Positions 9,108 through 17,668 of a stretch of 64,000 nt of DNA are shown here, piece after piece. Source of the stretch: Arcobacter acticola (GTDB lineage Bacteria; Campylobacterota; Campylobacteria; Campylobacterales; Arcobacteraceae); NCBI RefSeq assembly GCF_013177675.1, contig NZ_CP042652.1, forward strand, positions 2,728,001-2,792,000. The letters run 5' to 3'. Both the position numbers and the translations under genes were made by a program. Numbering within the stretch: the stretch's first letter is position 1; each line of letters starts with the position of its first letter. Below the pieces are notes generated by a model. The model had not been told where the DNA came from. It ran no database searches and saw only the letters and a list, made by a program, of their open reading frames with translations.

Positions 9108-10068
9108 TATTCTTCTTTCAAATGAAATCGTAATATATTTATTTGTACAAATCGTTCTATTTGTTTTACTTTTTATTGCCTTTTATTTTTCAATTTCTAT
9201 TATCAAAAACTGGGACTATGAAAAAACTTCTACAAAACAATATAAACTAGAAAAAACTTCTTATTTAGTGATTTTAATCATAAGTTTTACTTTAATAGTA
9301 AAAATATTTCTTTTCCCTTATTTTACATATAGTTTAGATAACTTATCAAATATAGTCCCTGGAGCTATGTGTGCTGCTGGAATTGTTGGAGCGAATGAAT
9401 TTGGACAGATAAACTTAAGCCTTAAAATTCTAATTTTATTTTTTATTGGTGTTTGGTTAATAATTAATTCTTTGGATTTAAAAGCAAAAACATATCCTTT
9501 TACAAAAAAGAAGTATCTATTTTACACTTTTATTTTTACCCTTTGCACTATTGAAACTATCCTAGATTTTCTTTTTTTAAATGGAATTCCTACAACTGAA
9601 CCGGTAATGTGTTGTTCTACTATATTTGGAGTAAATAATGTAGGAACAAAAATACCATTTGACTTAAGTATTTCTTTACTTTTAATCATATTTTATCTTT
9701 TATATTTACTTATAATTTTTATAAATATTCAAAAACAGGCTTTATTAAATCTTATTGTAAATTTTCTGTTTTTATATATTGGCTATTATGCGGTTACTTA
9801 CTTTTTTTCAACGTATGTATATGAGCTTCCAACTCACCAGTGCCCTTTTTGTATGTTACAAAAGGAGTATCACTTTATAGGATATTTTATTTGGTCAACA
9901 CTTTTTTTGGGTACATTTTTTGGAGTTGCATCTTATATCTTAAAAGTATTTATTAACGAAGATCTAAATTATACTTATAAATATTCTTTGATTTTTAATA
10001 CTATTTTTGTATTTATTTGTAGTTTTTATGTGATTAGATTTTATTTTATAAATGGAGTTTTTTTATAA
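9100..10068 (+). CDS. Polytopic membrane protein with MC-x(3)-I-x-G repeats and a CPFC motif
   Basis: A 322-residue protein with about eight hydrophobic helices, GTG start inside the end of the ATPase gene. It contains two related loops, MCAAGIVGANEFG (from Met90) and MCCSTIFGVNNVG (from Met170), about 80 residues apart, which suggests an internal duplication. A third cysteine motif, QCPFCMLQ (Cys248, Cys251), recalls thiol-redox membrane proteins such as DsbB or VKOR, though the overall sequence is not clearly either. As last gene of the ABC operon it may handle thiols, a metal or a redox cofactor. Function unknown. Confidence 0.7.
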   Translation: MSSILLSNEIVIYLFVQIVLFVLLFIAFYFSISIIKNWDYEKTSTKQYKLEKTSYLVILIISFTLIVKIFLFPYFTYSLDNLSNIVPGAMCAAGIVGANEFGQINLSLKILILFFIGVWLIINSLDLKAKTYPFTKKKYLFYTFIFTLCTIETILDFLFLNGIPTTEPVMCCSTIFGVNNVGTKIPFDLSISLLLIIFYLLYLLIIFINIQKQALLNLIVNFLFLYIGYYAVTYFFSTYVYELPTHQCPFCMLQKEYHFIGYFIWSTLFLGTFFGVASYILKVFINEDLNYTYKYSLIFNTIFVFICSFYVIRFYFINGVFL

Positions 10069-10130
10069 ATCACTTATTTAGTTTATAGTCGCTAATATTC
10101 GCTTTTATTTAAAAAGTAAAGGATAAATTC

Positions 10131-11249
10131 ATGACAGAACTAATTAAGCAAAAATCAACATTAAGTTATTTTAATACTTTCTTTTTATTTTTTGGAGTCT
10201 CTTTAATAATAGAGTTTTTTTATATGGGTGTATTAGGTATTGTTCAAGGGACAACTCTTACAATTTTAGAATTAGCTTTATCATTTGATAATGCAGTTGT
10301 TAATGCTCTTATTTTAGTTAATATGTCTCCAGTTTGGAGAAGAAGATTTCTTACATGGGGTATGTTAATAGCAGTATTCGGAGTAAGATTAATTTTACCA
10401 ATTTTAATAGTTTTCGCAACAACTGATTTAAGTTTTGTTGAATCATTTACCCTAGCAATAAACAATCCAAGTGAATATGAAAAAATTATTTCAGCTTCAC
10501 ATCATATAGTTATGGCTTTTGGTGGAATATTTTTATTAATGATATTTTTATCATTTTTATTTAATGAAAAGAAAGATGTTCATTGGATTGCAATCATTGA
10601 GAAATATGCTTCAAGATGGTCAAGCATTGGTGATTTAAAAATATTAATTGCAATATTAACCGTTGCACTTATTGGTTTTTATGCTCCATCTGAAATTTTA
10701 ATTGCAGATGTTGTAAAAAAGATTGATAAAGGTGACATTATTTTACCTATGGTTTATGGTATTTTACTATTTCTTTGTATTGAATTTCTAAGAGGTATTT
10801 TAGAAGATGATGGTAGTAAACATGAGTCAAATAGTATGGAAATTGAAAGAGAAAAAATAGAAAACGTTGTAAATACTAAACTGGCAAAAGGTGGATTCGC
10901 TTCATTTGTTTATTTAGAACTTATTGATATGTCTTTCTCTTTTGATGGTGTTTTAGGAGCTTTTGCTGTTAGTCAAAATATCGTTATTATTATGTTAGGT
11001 TTAGGAGCAGGAGCATTTGCAGTTAGAAATCTTACTATTTTAATGGTAGATAGAGGAACTGTTTCTGAATACAAATATTTAGAACATGGGGCAATGTGGT
11101 CTGTAGGATTTTTAGCAATAAGTATGATTATCCAAATATTTATGCATTTACCTCATGGCTTAATTATTGCTTTTGCTATTATTCCAATTGCTATTGCGTT
11201 TTATCACTCTGTTAGAGAAAATAAATTAGATAATTTAACAGTTAATTAA
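10131..11249 (+). CDS. TerC-family integral membrane protein (DUF475)
   Basis: A 372-residue membrane protein. The family signatures ELALSFDNAVVNALIL near residue 50 and LIDMSFSFDGVLGAFAVS near residue 265 are the paired acidic motifs of TerC/DUF475 proteins, which are linked to metal-ion export and stress. About nine transmembrane helices are predicted by eye. It has its own Shine-Dalgarno (AAAGGA) 62 bp after the previous operon. The hairpin at 11285-11314 follows it. Confidence 0.85.
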   Translation: MTELIKQKSTLSYFNTFFLFFGVSLIIEFFYMGVLGIVQGTTLTILELALSFDNAVVNALILVNMSPVWRRRFLTWGMLIAVFGVRLILPILIVFATTDLSFVESFTLAINNPSEYEKIISASHHIVMAFGGIFLLMIFLSFLFNEKKDVHWIAIIEKYASRWSSIGDLKILIAILTVALIGFYAPSEILIADVVKKIDKGDIILPMVYGILLFLCIEFLRGILEDDGSKHESNSMEIEREKIENVVNTKLAKGGFASFVYLELIDMSFSFDGVLGAFAVSQNIVIIMLGLGAGAFAVRNLTILMVDRGTVSEYKYLEHGAMWSVGFLAISMIIQIFMHLPHGLIIAFAIIPIAIAFYHSVRENKLDNLTVN

Positions 11250-11284
11250 TTCTTTATTATAATTGATTTTTACTAGATAAGAAT

Positions 11285-11314
11285 ATTCCGTAATAGATTA
11301 AACTATCACGGAAT
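11285..11314. terminator. Imperfect stem-loop between convergent genes
   Basis: ATTCCGT-A-ATAG pairs with CTAT-C-ACGGAAT (12-nt arms, one mismatch, 6-nt loop). It is placed between the convergent DUF475 and lipoprotein genes. The following T-run is poor, so termination is plausible but not certain. Confidence 0.4.
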
Positions 11315-11334
11315 TTATAGATAGAAATTTAAAA

Positions 11335-11622
11335 CTATTTACCTTGCTCTTGTTCAACAGGTTCTTCATCTTGAACAGGAAGTTCTTCTTCACCCTCTTT
11401 TGGTGCTAATTCTTCTTTGTCCATTTCTTCATCAGATGGATTTAAAAGAACTGGCATTGCATCTTCTTTTTCGATTTCTTCGTTAGATGGTGTTACGATA
11501 GCTGTCTCATCTTTTTTCACTTCTTGAGTAGATGTTTGTACATCTTCAGGTGCTTTTTTTTCATCTGAACAACCTGTTAATAATGCTAATAATACAGCTG
11601 TTCCTAATAAAACTTTTTTCAT
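11335..11622 (-). CDS. Small acidic lipoprotein
   Basis: A 95-residue precursor with a lipoprotein signal (LLALLTGC, Cys18). The mature chain is about one third Glu/Asp and contains two similar units, TPSNEEIEKEDAMP and NPSDEEMDKEELAP, then a Pro/Glu/Gln tail. It looks like an intrinsically disordered, repeat-bearing surface or periplasmic lipoprotein. I cannot assign a function. It stands alone, convergent with the DUF475 gene. Confidence 0.7.
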   Translation of the reverse strand: MKKVLLGTAVLLALLTGCSDEKKAPEDVQTSTQEVKKDETAIVTPSNEEIEKEDAMPVLLNPSDEEMDKEELAPKEGEEELPVQDEEPVEQEQGK

Positions 11623-11791
11623 GGATTAGATCCTTTTAATATAAATAGTTTTTGTTTCGAAAAAACAATGTGGAATAATAGCAAAATAATTGTAGAGAAA
11701 TTGTGATAAAAATAAATTTAGAATAAAGCTATTATGAGCGGATTTAAATAAGCCTAATTGAAACTTTTATAAATTCCTACAAAAAGTATAT

Positions 11792-14080
11792 TTAAATAAA
11801 ATCATCCATAATTCCAATTGTAAAGCAAGCGCCCACATAGGATATTCCATCAAATACATACTCTTTATTTGATACAATTAGTTTTCCATTTAAATGTTTT
11901 TCTACTATCTCTTTACTCATATATAACCCAATTCCTGTACCTTGAGATTGATGTTTTGTTGTAAAATATGGTTCAAATATTCTATCTATTATATCTTCTG
12001 GTATTCCTTGTGCATTATCTTGTATTTCCAAATGCAAAGTATTGTCTTTTGAATATGCATTTATAAAAATTAATCTTCTTTGATTTTCTGCAAGATCTAA
12101 TGCATCTCTTGCATTATTTAATATATTTACCAATACTTGAATTAACTCATTTTCTATCGTCCTTATTTTATATTCTTGTATATCTTGAATAATCTCTATT
12201 TCTTTTGAAACAAATTGTGCTTTTACTAGATTTAAGGTTTTTAAAATAGTATCTTTGATATTAAATTCAGTAATTTTATTATTGCTTGGATTAAAGAAAT
12301 CTCTAAAATCATCAATTGTTTTAGATAAATATTGAGCTGAATTATTTATAGAAGTTAAAGCTGAGAATAAATCTTCATCACTCAAACAATTCATCTCTTT
12401 TTGTAATTTTGTTCCTGTTGACGCTGTTGAAATAGTAGAAAGTGGTTGTCTCCATTGGTGGGCGATATTTCCTATCATTTCACCCATTGCTGCCATTTTA
12501 CTTTGTTGATATAATAACTCATCTTTTTGTTGTTTTTCTATTTCAAGATTTTTACTTTCAGTTATATCTTGTATTATTCCAATAATAGATAATTTATCTT
12601 CATCCAATTTTCCTCTACAATCAATCCAACGAATTTCATTATTTGCTCTTTTTATTCTATAAATAATTTTATATTCTATTCCTTTATTTATGCAGTTTCT
12701 TATTACATCTTCCAAAGCAGATATATCTTCAGGAACTATTATGTCTTTTAGAAGTTCAAATCCAAACATATTCTTATCATATTTTTCAAAACCGAATATA
12801 CGAATAATTTCATCTGACCAAAAAACTTCATTTGTTTGTAAGTCTAATTTCCAATCACCAATATGCGCTACTTCTTGTGCTCTTATTAAAGTCTCTTTTT
12901 GTTTTTTATTTTCAATGATTTGTTTTTCTAAATCTTTTTTATGTAGTAAAAATTTCTTTTGTAATAATCTTGAAACAAGCATTGAAGATATTAAAAATAA
13001 AAAAGTCATAGAAGTTGCAATTATAATTGCAACATACATATGTTCATCATAATCTTTTTCTAATTCTTTTTGTTTTTCTTTTATTTTTAAACTTAGATTA
13101 TCTAAGTTAAAACCTGTTCCTATTATCCAATCATAGATTTCTACTTTTCTTAGATATGAAATTTTTGCTGACTTACTTATACGTTCATCTATACTTGTAT
13201 ATTCATATTGTGAATATTTATCTTTATCATTAGAATTTATAAAATCGTTATATGATTTAACAAATATATTTTCTTTATCAATATCACTTACATTAACAAA
13301 TTTTGTTTTAGTTAGTAAAAAATCTGCATTTTTATCTATTATAAAAATATGATTACTTCCACCATCATTTAGAACTTTTATATAATCTATAATTTGATTT
13401 TTTACTAGATTTTCAAAATCTTCTTCGAATTCTGCAGTGGTAATAATAAAGTTATATGGTTTAAATTCCTTTACAATACCAAGTTTTTTTAACTCTTTCG
13501 ATTTATCTTTTAACTTATAATAATACCAAGAAAGAAAACCTTCTGTTTTTGCTTTTGCAATAGAAATAGCCTCTCTTACAGGATAATCTCCATAAATGTC
13601 TTTTCTATTTAATACTAAAGTTCCTTCAAACTCTTTATATATTGGATGAAAAACATTTACTCCTTCCATTGTATGAATTGAAAAATAACCTCTTCCATCG
13701 TTAAATCTTACATTCTCTAAGGCTGTTTTCATTATTTCAATTATTTCTTCTTTTGTTCTTTCATTTTTATACTTATCATATATAGAAGTCATAATATCGT
13801 GAGCAGTATTTATCTCTTTTTTTAGTTTTTGTTTTAAAAGCTCATTAGATTGAGCATTTTTATTATTTATATAGTTGTATATATTGTTTATGTCACTTTT
13901 GATTAACTCTTTATTTAACTTTATATATTCATTCTCTATTTTTTCTTTTTCTTTTTTTAAAGTATTAATATAATCTAAAGAGATGTAAGCTGTAGTTAAA
14001 ATTGAAGCGATTAATATAAATATTAAAGGAGCATATTTAATTATTCTCAATACAAATTTTTCATTTGATATATCTTGCAT
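11792..14080 (-). CDS. Cache-PAS hybrid sensor histidine kinase
   Basis: A 762-residue membrane kinase. TM1 is at about residues 13-35; a periplasmic Cache-type domain (GRGYFSIHTMEGVNVFHP) fills about 55-345; TM2 lies near 350-370; a PAS domain follows at about 390-515 (AHIGDWKLDLQTNEVFWSDE). The dimerisation H-box is NIAHQWRQPLS with His541, and the ATPase domain has NILNNARDAL, DNAQGIP and GTGIGLYMS. No response regulator gene is adjacent. The kinase core is nearly the same as that of the next gene, so the two arose by duplication. Cache domains of this type bind small ligands such as organic acids. Confidence 0.9.
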   Translation of the reverse strand: MQDISNEKFVLRIIKYAPLIFILIASILTTAYISLDYINTLKKEKEKIENEYIKLNKELIKSDINNIYNYINNKNAQSNELLKQKLKKEINTAHDIMTSIYDKYKNERTKEEIIEIMKTALENVRFNDGRGYFSIHTMEGVNVFHPIYKEFEGTLVLNRKDIYGDYPVREAISIAKAKTEGFLSWYYYKLKDKSKELKKLGIVKEFKPYNFIITTAEFEEDFENLVKNQIIDYIKVLNDGGSNHIFIIDKNADFLLTKTKFVNVSDIDKENIFVKSYNDFINSNDKDKYSQYEYTSIDERISKSAKISYLRKVEIYDWIIGTGFNLDNLSLKIKEKQKELEKDYDEHMYVAIIIATSMTFLFLISSMLVSRLLQKKFLLHKKDLEKQIIENKKQKETLIRAQEVAHIGDWKLDLQTNEVFWSDEIIRIFGFEKYDKNMFGFELLKDIIVPEDISALEDVIRNCINKGIEYKIIYRIKRANNEIRWIDCRGKLDEDKLSIIGIIQDITESKNLEIEKQQKDELLYQQSKMAAMGEMIGNIAHQWRQPLSTISTASTGTKLQKEMNCLSDEDLFSALTSINNSAQYLSKTIDDFRDFFNPSNNKITEFNIKDTILKTLNLVKAQFVSKEIEIIQDIQEYKIRTIENELIQVLVNILNNARDALDLAENQRRLIFINAYSKDNTLHLEIQDNAQGIPEDIIDRIFEPYFTTKHQSQGTGIGLYMSKEIVEKHLNGKLIVSNKEYVFDGISYVGACFTIGIMDDFI

Positions 14081-14180
14081 AATGCTCCTTTTAATTAAAT
14101 TTATATTATAAAGTTTAACATAATAAGCAATGAAATCAAAATTCCAAAGTAGCTGTTTGATTTTAGGAGTTTATCAATAT

Positions 14181-16127
14181 CTAATTTATTTTAATAATAA
14201 ATTTTGCACCAACATAAGAAATACCCTCATATTCATAAGTATCATTTTCTGCACTAAGTGTTCCATTTAAATGATTTTTAACAATCTCTTCACTCATATA
14301 TAATCCAATTCCTGTACCTTGAGCTTGGTGTTTTGTTGTGAAATATGGCTCAAAAATTCTATCAATTATATTTTCAGGAATTCCACCTGCATTATCTTTT
14401 ATATTTATATATGAATGATTTTTTTTTTGATAAGCCTCTATAAAAATCAATTTTCTTTCATTTTTATTTAAAGTTAAAGCATCAGCTGCATTATTTAAAA
14501 TATTAACTAACACTTGAATAAGTTCATTTTCTATTGATAATAATTTAAATTCTTCTATATTCTTAACTAATTCAATATTTTTATCTATGAACTGTGCTTT
14601 TATGATTTCTAATGTTTTGTCTAAAATATCATTAATATTATATTCACTCATTCTATTGTTACTTGAATTAAAAAACTCTCCAAAATCATCAATTATTTTA
14701 GATAAATGTTGACTTGAATCATTTATAGTTGTTAAAGCTGTATTCAATTGTTCATCACTCAAACAATTCATTTCTTTTTGTAATTTTGTTCCTGTAGCTG
14801 CTGTTGAAATTGTAGATAAGGGCTGTCTCCATTGATGAGCTATATTCAATATCATCTCACCCATTGCTGCTATTTTACTTTGTTGTATGAGTAAATGTTC
14901 TTGTTTTCTTTTATTATCTTCATAAACAACTATTGCATTTGTATATTCTTTTATTGTTTTATCAATTTTCAAAGATACAATTATTGCTACTAAAATAGCA
15001 AAAAGAGACAGTAATCCAACCCAAAAAAGTGTTTCTTTTATTGTATGATTTGTGTAAGATGAGATTGATTCTTTCATAGATAAAATCTGTTTTTCCAAAT
15101 CATCATAATAAAAACCACTTAAAATTATCCAATTCCAATCTTTTTGGAAATATATATATGATATTTTTAATTCAGGCTGATTTGTAGATGGTTTTTTATA
15201 CCAATACTCAGTAAAACCTTCTCCTTTTTCTTTTATTAAAGTTAAGTAATCTTTTTTATACATATTCCCTTTAATATCCAAATCTTTATCAGAAGTTTTA
15301 TTCCCTATTAATTCAGGTTTATTTGAGTTTAATAATACTGTAGCAAAATCATCTCCACCTTTTAAATCGTGGACTTCAAGAATAGCTATGTATTTATCTT
15401 TTTCATAATATTTTGTTTTTGAAAATCTATTTATTATATATTCTTTACTTTGTTTTTCTATAATATCAAGATATTCTCCAATACCAAACACCAAATTTAG
15501 GGGTTCAAATTTTGTTACGCAAGTAATTTTAGGAAATTCTTTTTCTTTGTCATTAGGTTTGGCAAAATAAGTTTTAGAATAAGCTATTTCATTCTTTTCA
15601 AGTTCAGATGTAAATAATTCAATAAGATTCTGACCACTATTATTTATAAAAGTTGTCATATCATTTCCAATAAGTTCGGATAAAGGATGTTCAAGCATAA
15701 CATTAGTTTTACTATCATAAATAAAGTAATAGCCAAGACCATCATCAAATTTAATTAGTGAAAGTGTTTTTGCTATTTTTTCTTTTATCTCTTCTTTACT
15801 GTTAATATCTTTATATGTATCATAAATAGAGTTTGCTACATTTATAGCAATATTTATCTTATCTTTTAAATTAGCTTTTAGGATATTTTCTGCATCTGCT
15901 ATTTGGAAATCTATTGTTTCTTTTACAAAATCTACTTCTTGGTGCACTTTATTTTTTTGATCTTGGGTATAACTTATTTTAGTTTTTTCAATTTGTTCTT
16001 CCATATGGGATTTGAATATTTTAATTGTAATATAAGAACTTATAGAAGCTATGGATACAATAGATATAAGTACTAATGAAAGAATTGGTAGTAAAAACCT
16101 TTTTGATTTATATTTTCTATTTTTCAT
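14181..16127 (-). CDS. Cache-domain sensor histidine kinase
   Basis: A 648-residue paralogue of the neighbouring kinase without its PAS domain. TM1 is at about residues 12-34, a double Cache-like periplasmic region (GLGYYFIYDSKTNVMLEHP) at about 60-340, and TM2 near 365-387. The H-box NIAHQWRQPLS has His431; NILNNAADAL, DNAGGIP and GTGIGLYMS form the ATP site. It is 100 bp upstream of the first kinase on the same strand, so the two may be cotranscribed. It has no adjacent response regulator. Confidence 0.9.
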   Translation of the reverse strand: MKNRKYKSKRFLLPILSLVLISIVSIASISSYITIKIFKSHMEEQIEKTKISYTQDQKNKVHQEVDFVKETIDFQIADAENILKANLKDKINIAINVANSIYDTYKDINSKEEIKEKIAKTLSLIKFDDGLGYYFIYDSKTNVMLEHPLSELIGNDMTTFINNSGQNLIELFTSELEKNEIAYSKTYFAKPNDKEKEFPKITCVTKFEPLNLVFGIGEYLDIIEKQSKEYIINRFSKTKYYEKDKYIAILEVHDLKGGDDFATVLLNSNKPELIGNKTSDKDLDIKGNMYKKDYLTLIKEKGEGFTEYWYKKPSTNQPELKISYIYFQKDWNWIILSGFYYDDLEKQILSMKESISSYTNHTIKETLFWVGLLSLFAILVAIIVSLKIDKTIKEYTNAIVVYEDNKRKQEHLLIQQSKIAAMGEMILNIAHQWRQPLSTISTAATGTKLQKEMNCLSDEQLNTALTTINDSSQHLSKIIDDFGEFFNSSNNRMSEYNINDILDKTLEIIKAQFIDKNIELVKNIEEFKLLSIENELIQVLVNILNNAADALTLNKNERKLIFIEAYQKKNHSYINIKDNAGGIPENIIDRIFEPYFTTKHQAQGTGIGLYMSEEIVKNHLNGTLSAENDTYEYEGISYVGAKFIIKIN

Positions 16128-16439
16128 TTAAATATCCTAATATAGTTTGGTATTTAATTGTCTTTAATTATTTTATTATAATAAAGTATAAATAAGGTTC
16201 ATACTTTTATTATTAATACGCCTAAGAAATTATAACTACTATCTTATTAAAATATTGATTTTCTTTATTAAATTAAAAGTATTAGATTTTAATTTATAAA
16301 TTTTTCATTCTGCATTGAATATAAAATTAAACGATAAATTTTATCTTTTGATATATTTTATTAAGTAAGCTTTAATAATATATACATTATACTTTCATCA
16401 CAAAACGAAAAATTAATAAAAAATAAAAAGGATTTAAAT
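16128..16439. other. Long intergenic region upstream of the peroxiredoxin gene
   Basis: 312 bp without a gene between the divergent kinase and peroxiredoxin. It is very AT-rich. A short partial dyad (TAATATATACATTATA, about 16375-16391) resembles a Fur/PerR-type box and would suit a peroxide-controlled promoter. That is a weak reading from composition alone. A Shine-Dalgarno-like AAAAAGGA lies at 16426-16433. Confidence 0.3.
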
Positions 16440-17036
16440 ATGTTAGTAACTAAAAAAGCTCCAGATTTTACAGCAACAGCTGTACTTGCAGATGGTCAAA
16501 TTGTAGAAAATTTTAACTTATATGAAAACATTGGGGAAAAAGGTGCAGTATTATTTTTCTATCCATTAGATTTCACTTTTGTTTGTCCATCAGAAATCAT
16601 TGCATTCTCAAAAAGAATTGAAGATTTTACATCAAGAGGTGTATCAGTAATAGGTTGTTCAGTAGATTCTCAATTCTCTCACTTTGCATGGAGAGAAACT
16701 CCTGTTGAAAATGGTGGAATTGGAAGAGTTAAATTCCCATTAGTAGCTGACCTTTCAAAATCAATTTCAAGAGATTATGATGTATTGTTTGGTGAATCAG
16801 TAGCATTAAGAGGATCATTTTTAATAGATTCAGATGGAACAGTAAGAAATGCAGTAATCAATGACTTACCACTAGGAAGAAATATTGATGAAATGATTAG
16901 AATGGTAGATACAATGATTTTTACAAATGAGCATGGAGAAGTATGTCCAGCTGGTTGGGTAAAAGGTGACGAAGGAATGAAAGCTTCTACTGCTGGTGTT
17001 GCTGAGTACTTAGGTAAAAACGAAGGAAAATTATAA
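16440..17036 (+). CDS. 2-Cys peroxiredoxin (AhpC/Prx1 type)
   Basis: A thiol peroxidase of 198 residues. The peroxidatic Cys49 is in YPLDFTFVCPSE and the resolving Cys169 in EVCPAGW, so it is a typical 2-Cys enzyme that reduces hydrogen peroxide and organic peroxides. It is followed after one base by thioredoxin, its likely reductant. The pairing is functional and probably one mRNA. Confidence 0.95.
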   Translation: MLVTKKAPDFTATAVLADGQIVENFNLYENIGEKGAVLFFYPLDFTFVCPSEIIAFSKRIEDFTSRGVSVIGCSVDSQFSHFAWRETPVENGGIGRVKFPLVADLSKSISRDYDVLFGESVALRGSFLIDSDGTVRNAVINDLPLGRNIDEMIRMVDTMIFTNEHGEVCPAGWVKGDEGMKASTAGVAEYLGKNEGKL

Positions 17037-17037
17037 T

Positions 17038-17358
17038 ATGAGTAAATATATAGAAGTAACAACAGAAAATATTGATGAAGTAATAAAAAGTGGTGTAGTA
17101 TTACTAGATTTTTGGGCTACTTGGTGTGGACCTTGTAGAATGTTATCACCTGTAATTGATCAACTAGCAATAGATTTTGATGGAAAAGCAAAAATTTGTA
17201 AAGTAAATTCAGATGATCAACAAGATTTAACAGTTAAATACGGTGTAAGATCAATACCCACTCTTATTTTCTTAAAAGATGGAGAAATAGTAGATCAAAT
17301 GATTGGTAGTTCGGCAAACAAGCAAACTCTTACAGATAAACTAAACTCTTTATTATAA
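17038..17358 (+). CDS. trxA: Thioredoxin
   Basis: A 106-residue thioredoxin with the active site WCGPC (Cys30, Cys33), the FWATWCGPCRM context and the cis-Pro segment VRSIPTL. It probably reduces the peroxiredoxin encoded just upstream. The last 20 or so codons lie inside the left copy of the 372-bp repeat, so an identical 3' fragment of trxA is also present at 19328-19389. Confidence 0.96.
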   Translation: MSKYIEVTTENIDEVIKSGVVLLDFWATWCGPCRMLSPVIDQLAIDFDGKAKICKVNSDDQQDLTVKYGVRSIPTLIFLKDGEIVDQMIGSSANKQTLTDKLNSLL

Positions 17359-17373
17359 ATCTTATCATATGAG

Positions 17374-17404
17374 AAATCACATTCTAGAATTTAGAATGTG
17401 ATTT
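17374..17404. terminator. Terminator of trxA (bidirectional)
   Basis: A 13-bp stem (AAATCACATTCTA at 17374-17386 with 17392-17404) and a 5-nt loop, ending in TTTT. It is duplicated in the right-hand repeat copy, where it serves the complete diguanylate cyclase gene from the other side. Confidence 0.88.
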
Positions 17405-17434
17405 TTACACTGCCAAATTCAATACACATTTTAT

Positions 17435-17668
17435 TTATTCTGAAACTAAAACTTTATTTCTTCCACTATTTTTGGCTTTATACATAGCATCATCTGCTCT
17501 TTTTATAAATTGTTTAGTATCTTCAATATTATCAAACTGGGAAATTCCTATACTTATAGTCTTTTGTCCAACTTTCTCAAAAGAATGATTTTCTATTTTA
17601 TTTCTTAGATTTTCAGCCACTATATATGCATTATCTAAATTTGTTTGAGGAAGTAAAAGAATAAATTC
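17435..17668 (-). pseudogene. 3' fragment of the diguanylate cyclase gene left by IS insertion
   Basis: The last 78 codons of the MASE1-GGDEF gene, identical to 19466-19699. The reading frame continues into the IS as far as 17707 and could begin at an IS-borne ATG, but it lacks the GGEEF active site and most of the domain. It is a by-product of the target duplication, not a functional gene. Confidence 0.9.

Larger units (their letters stand above)
17297..17668. repeat. 372-bp direct repeat, left copy (target duplication of the IS)
   Basis: The segment is identical by eye to 19328-19699, with an offset of 2031 throughout. It holds the trxA 3' end, the trxA terminator and the last 78 codons of the diguanylate cyclase gene. 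It ends exactly where the IS begins. Confidence 0.93.
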
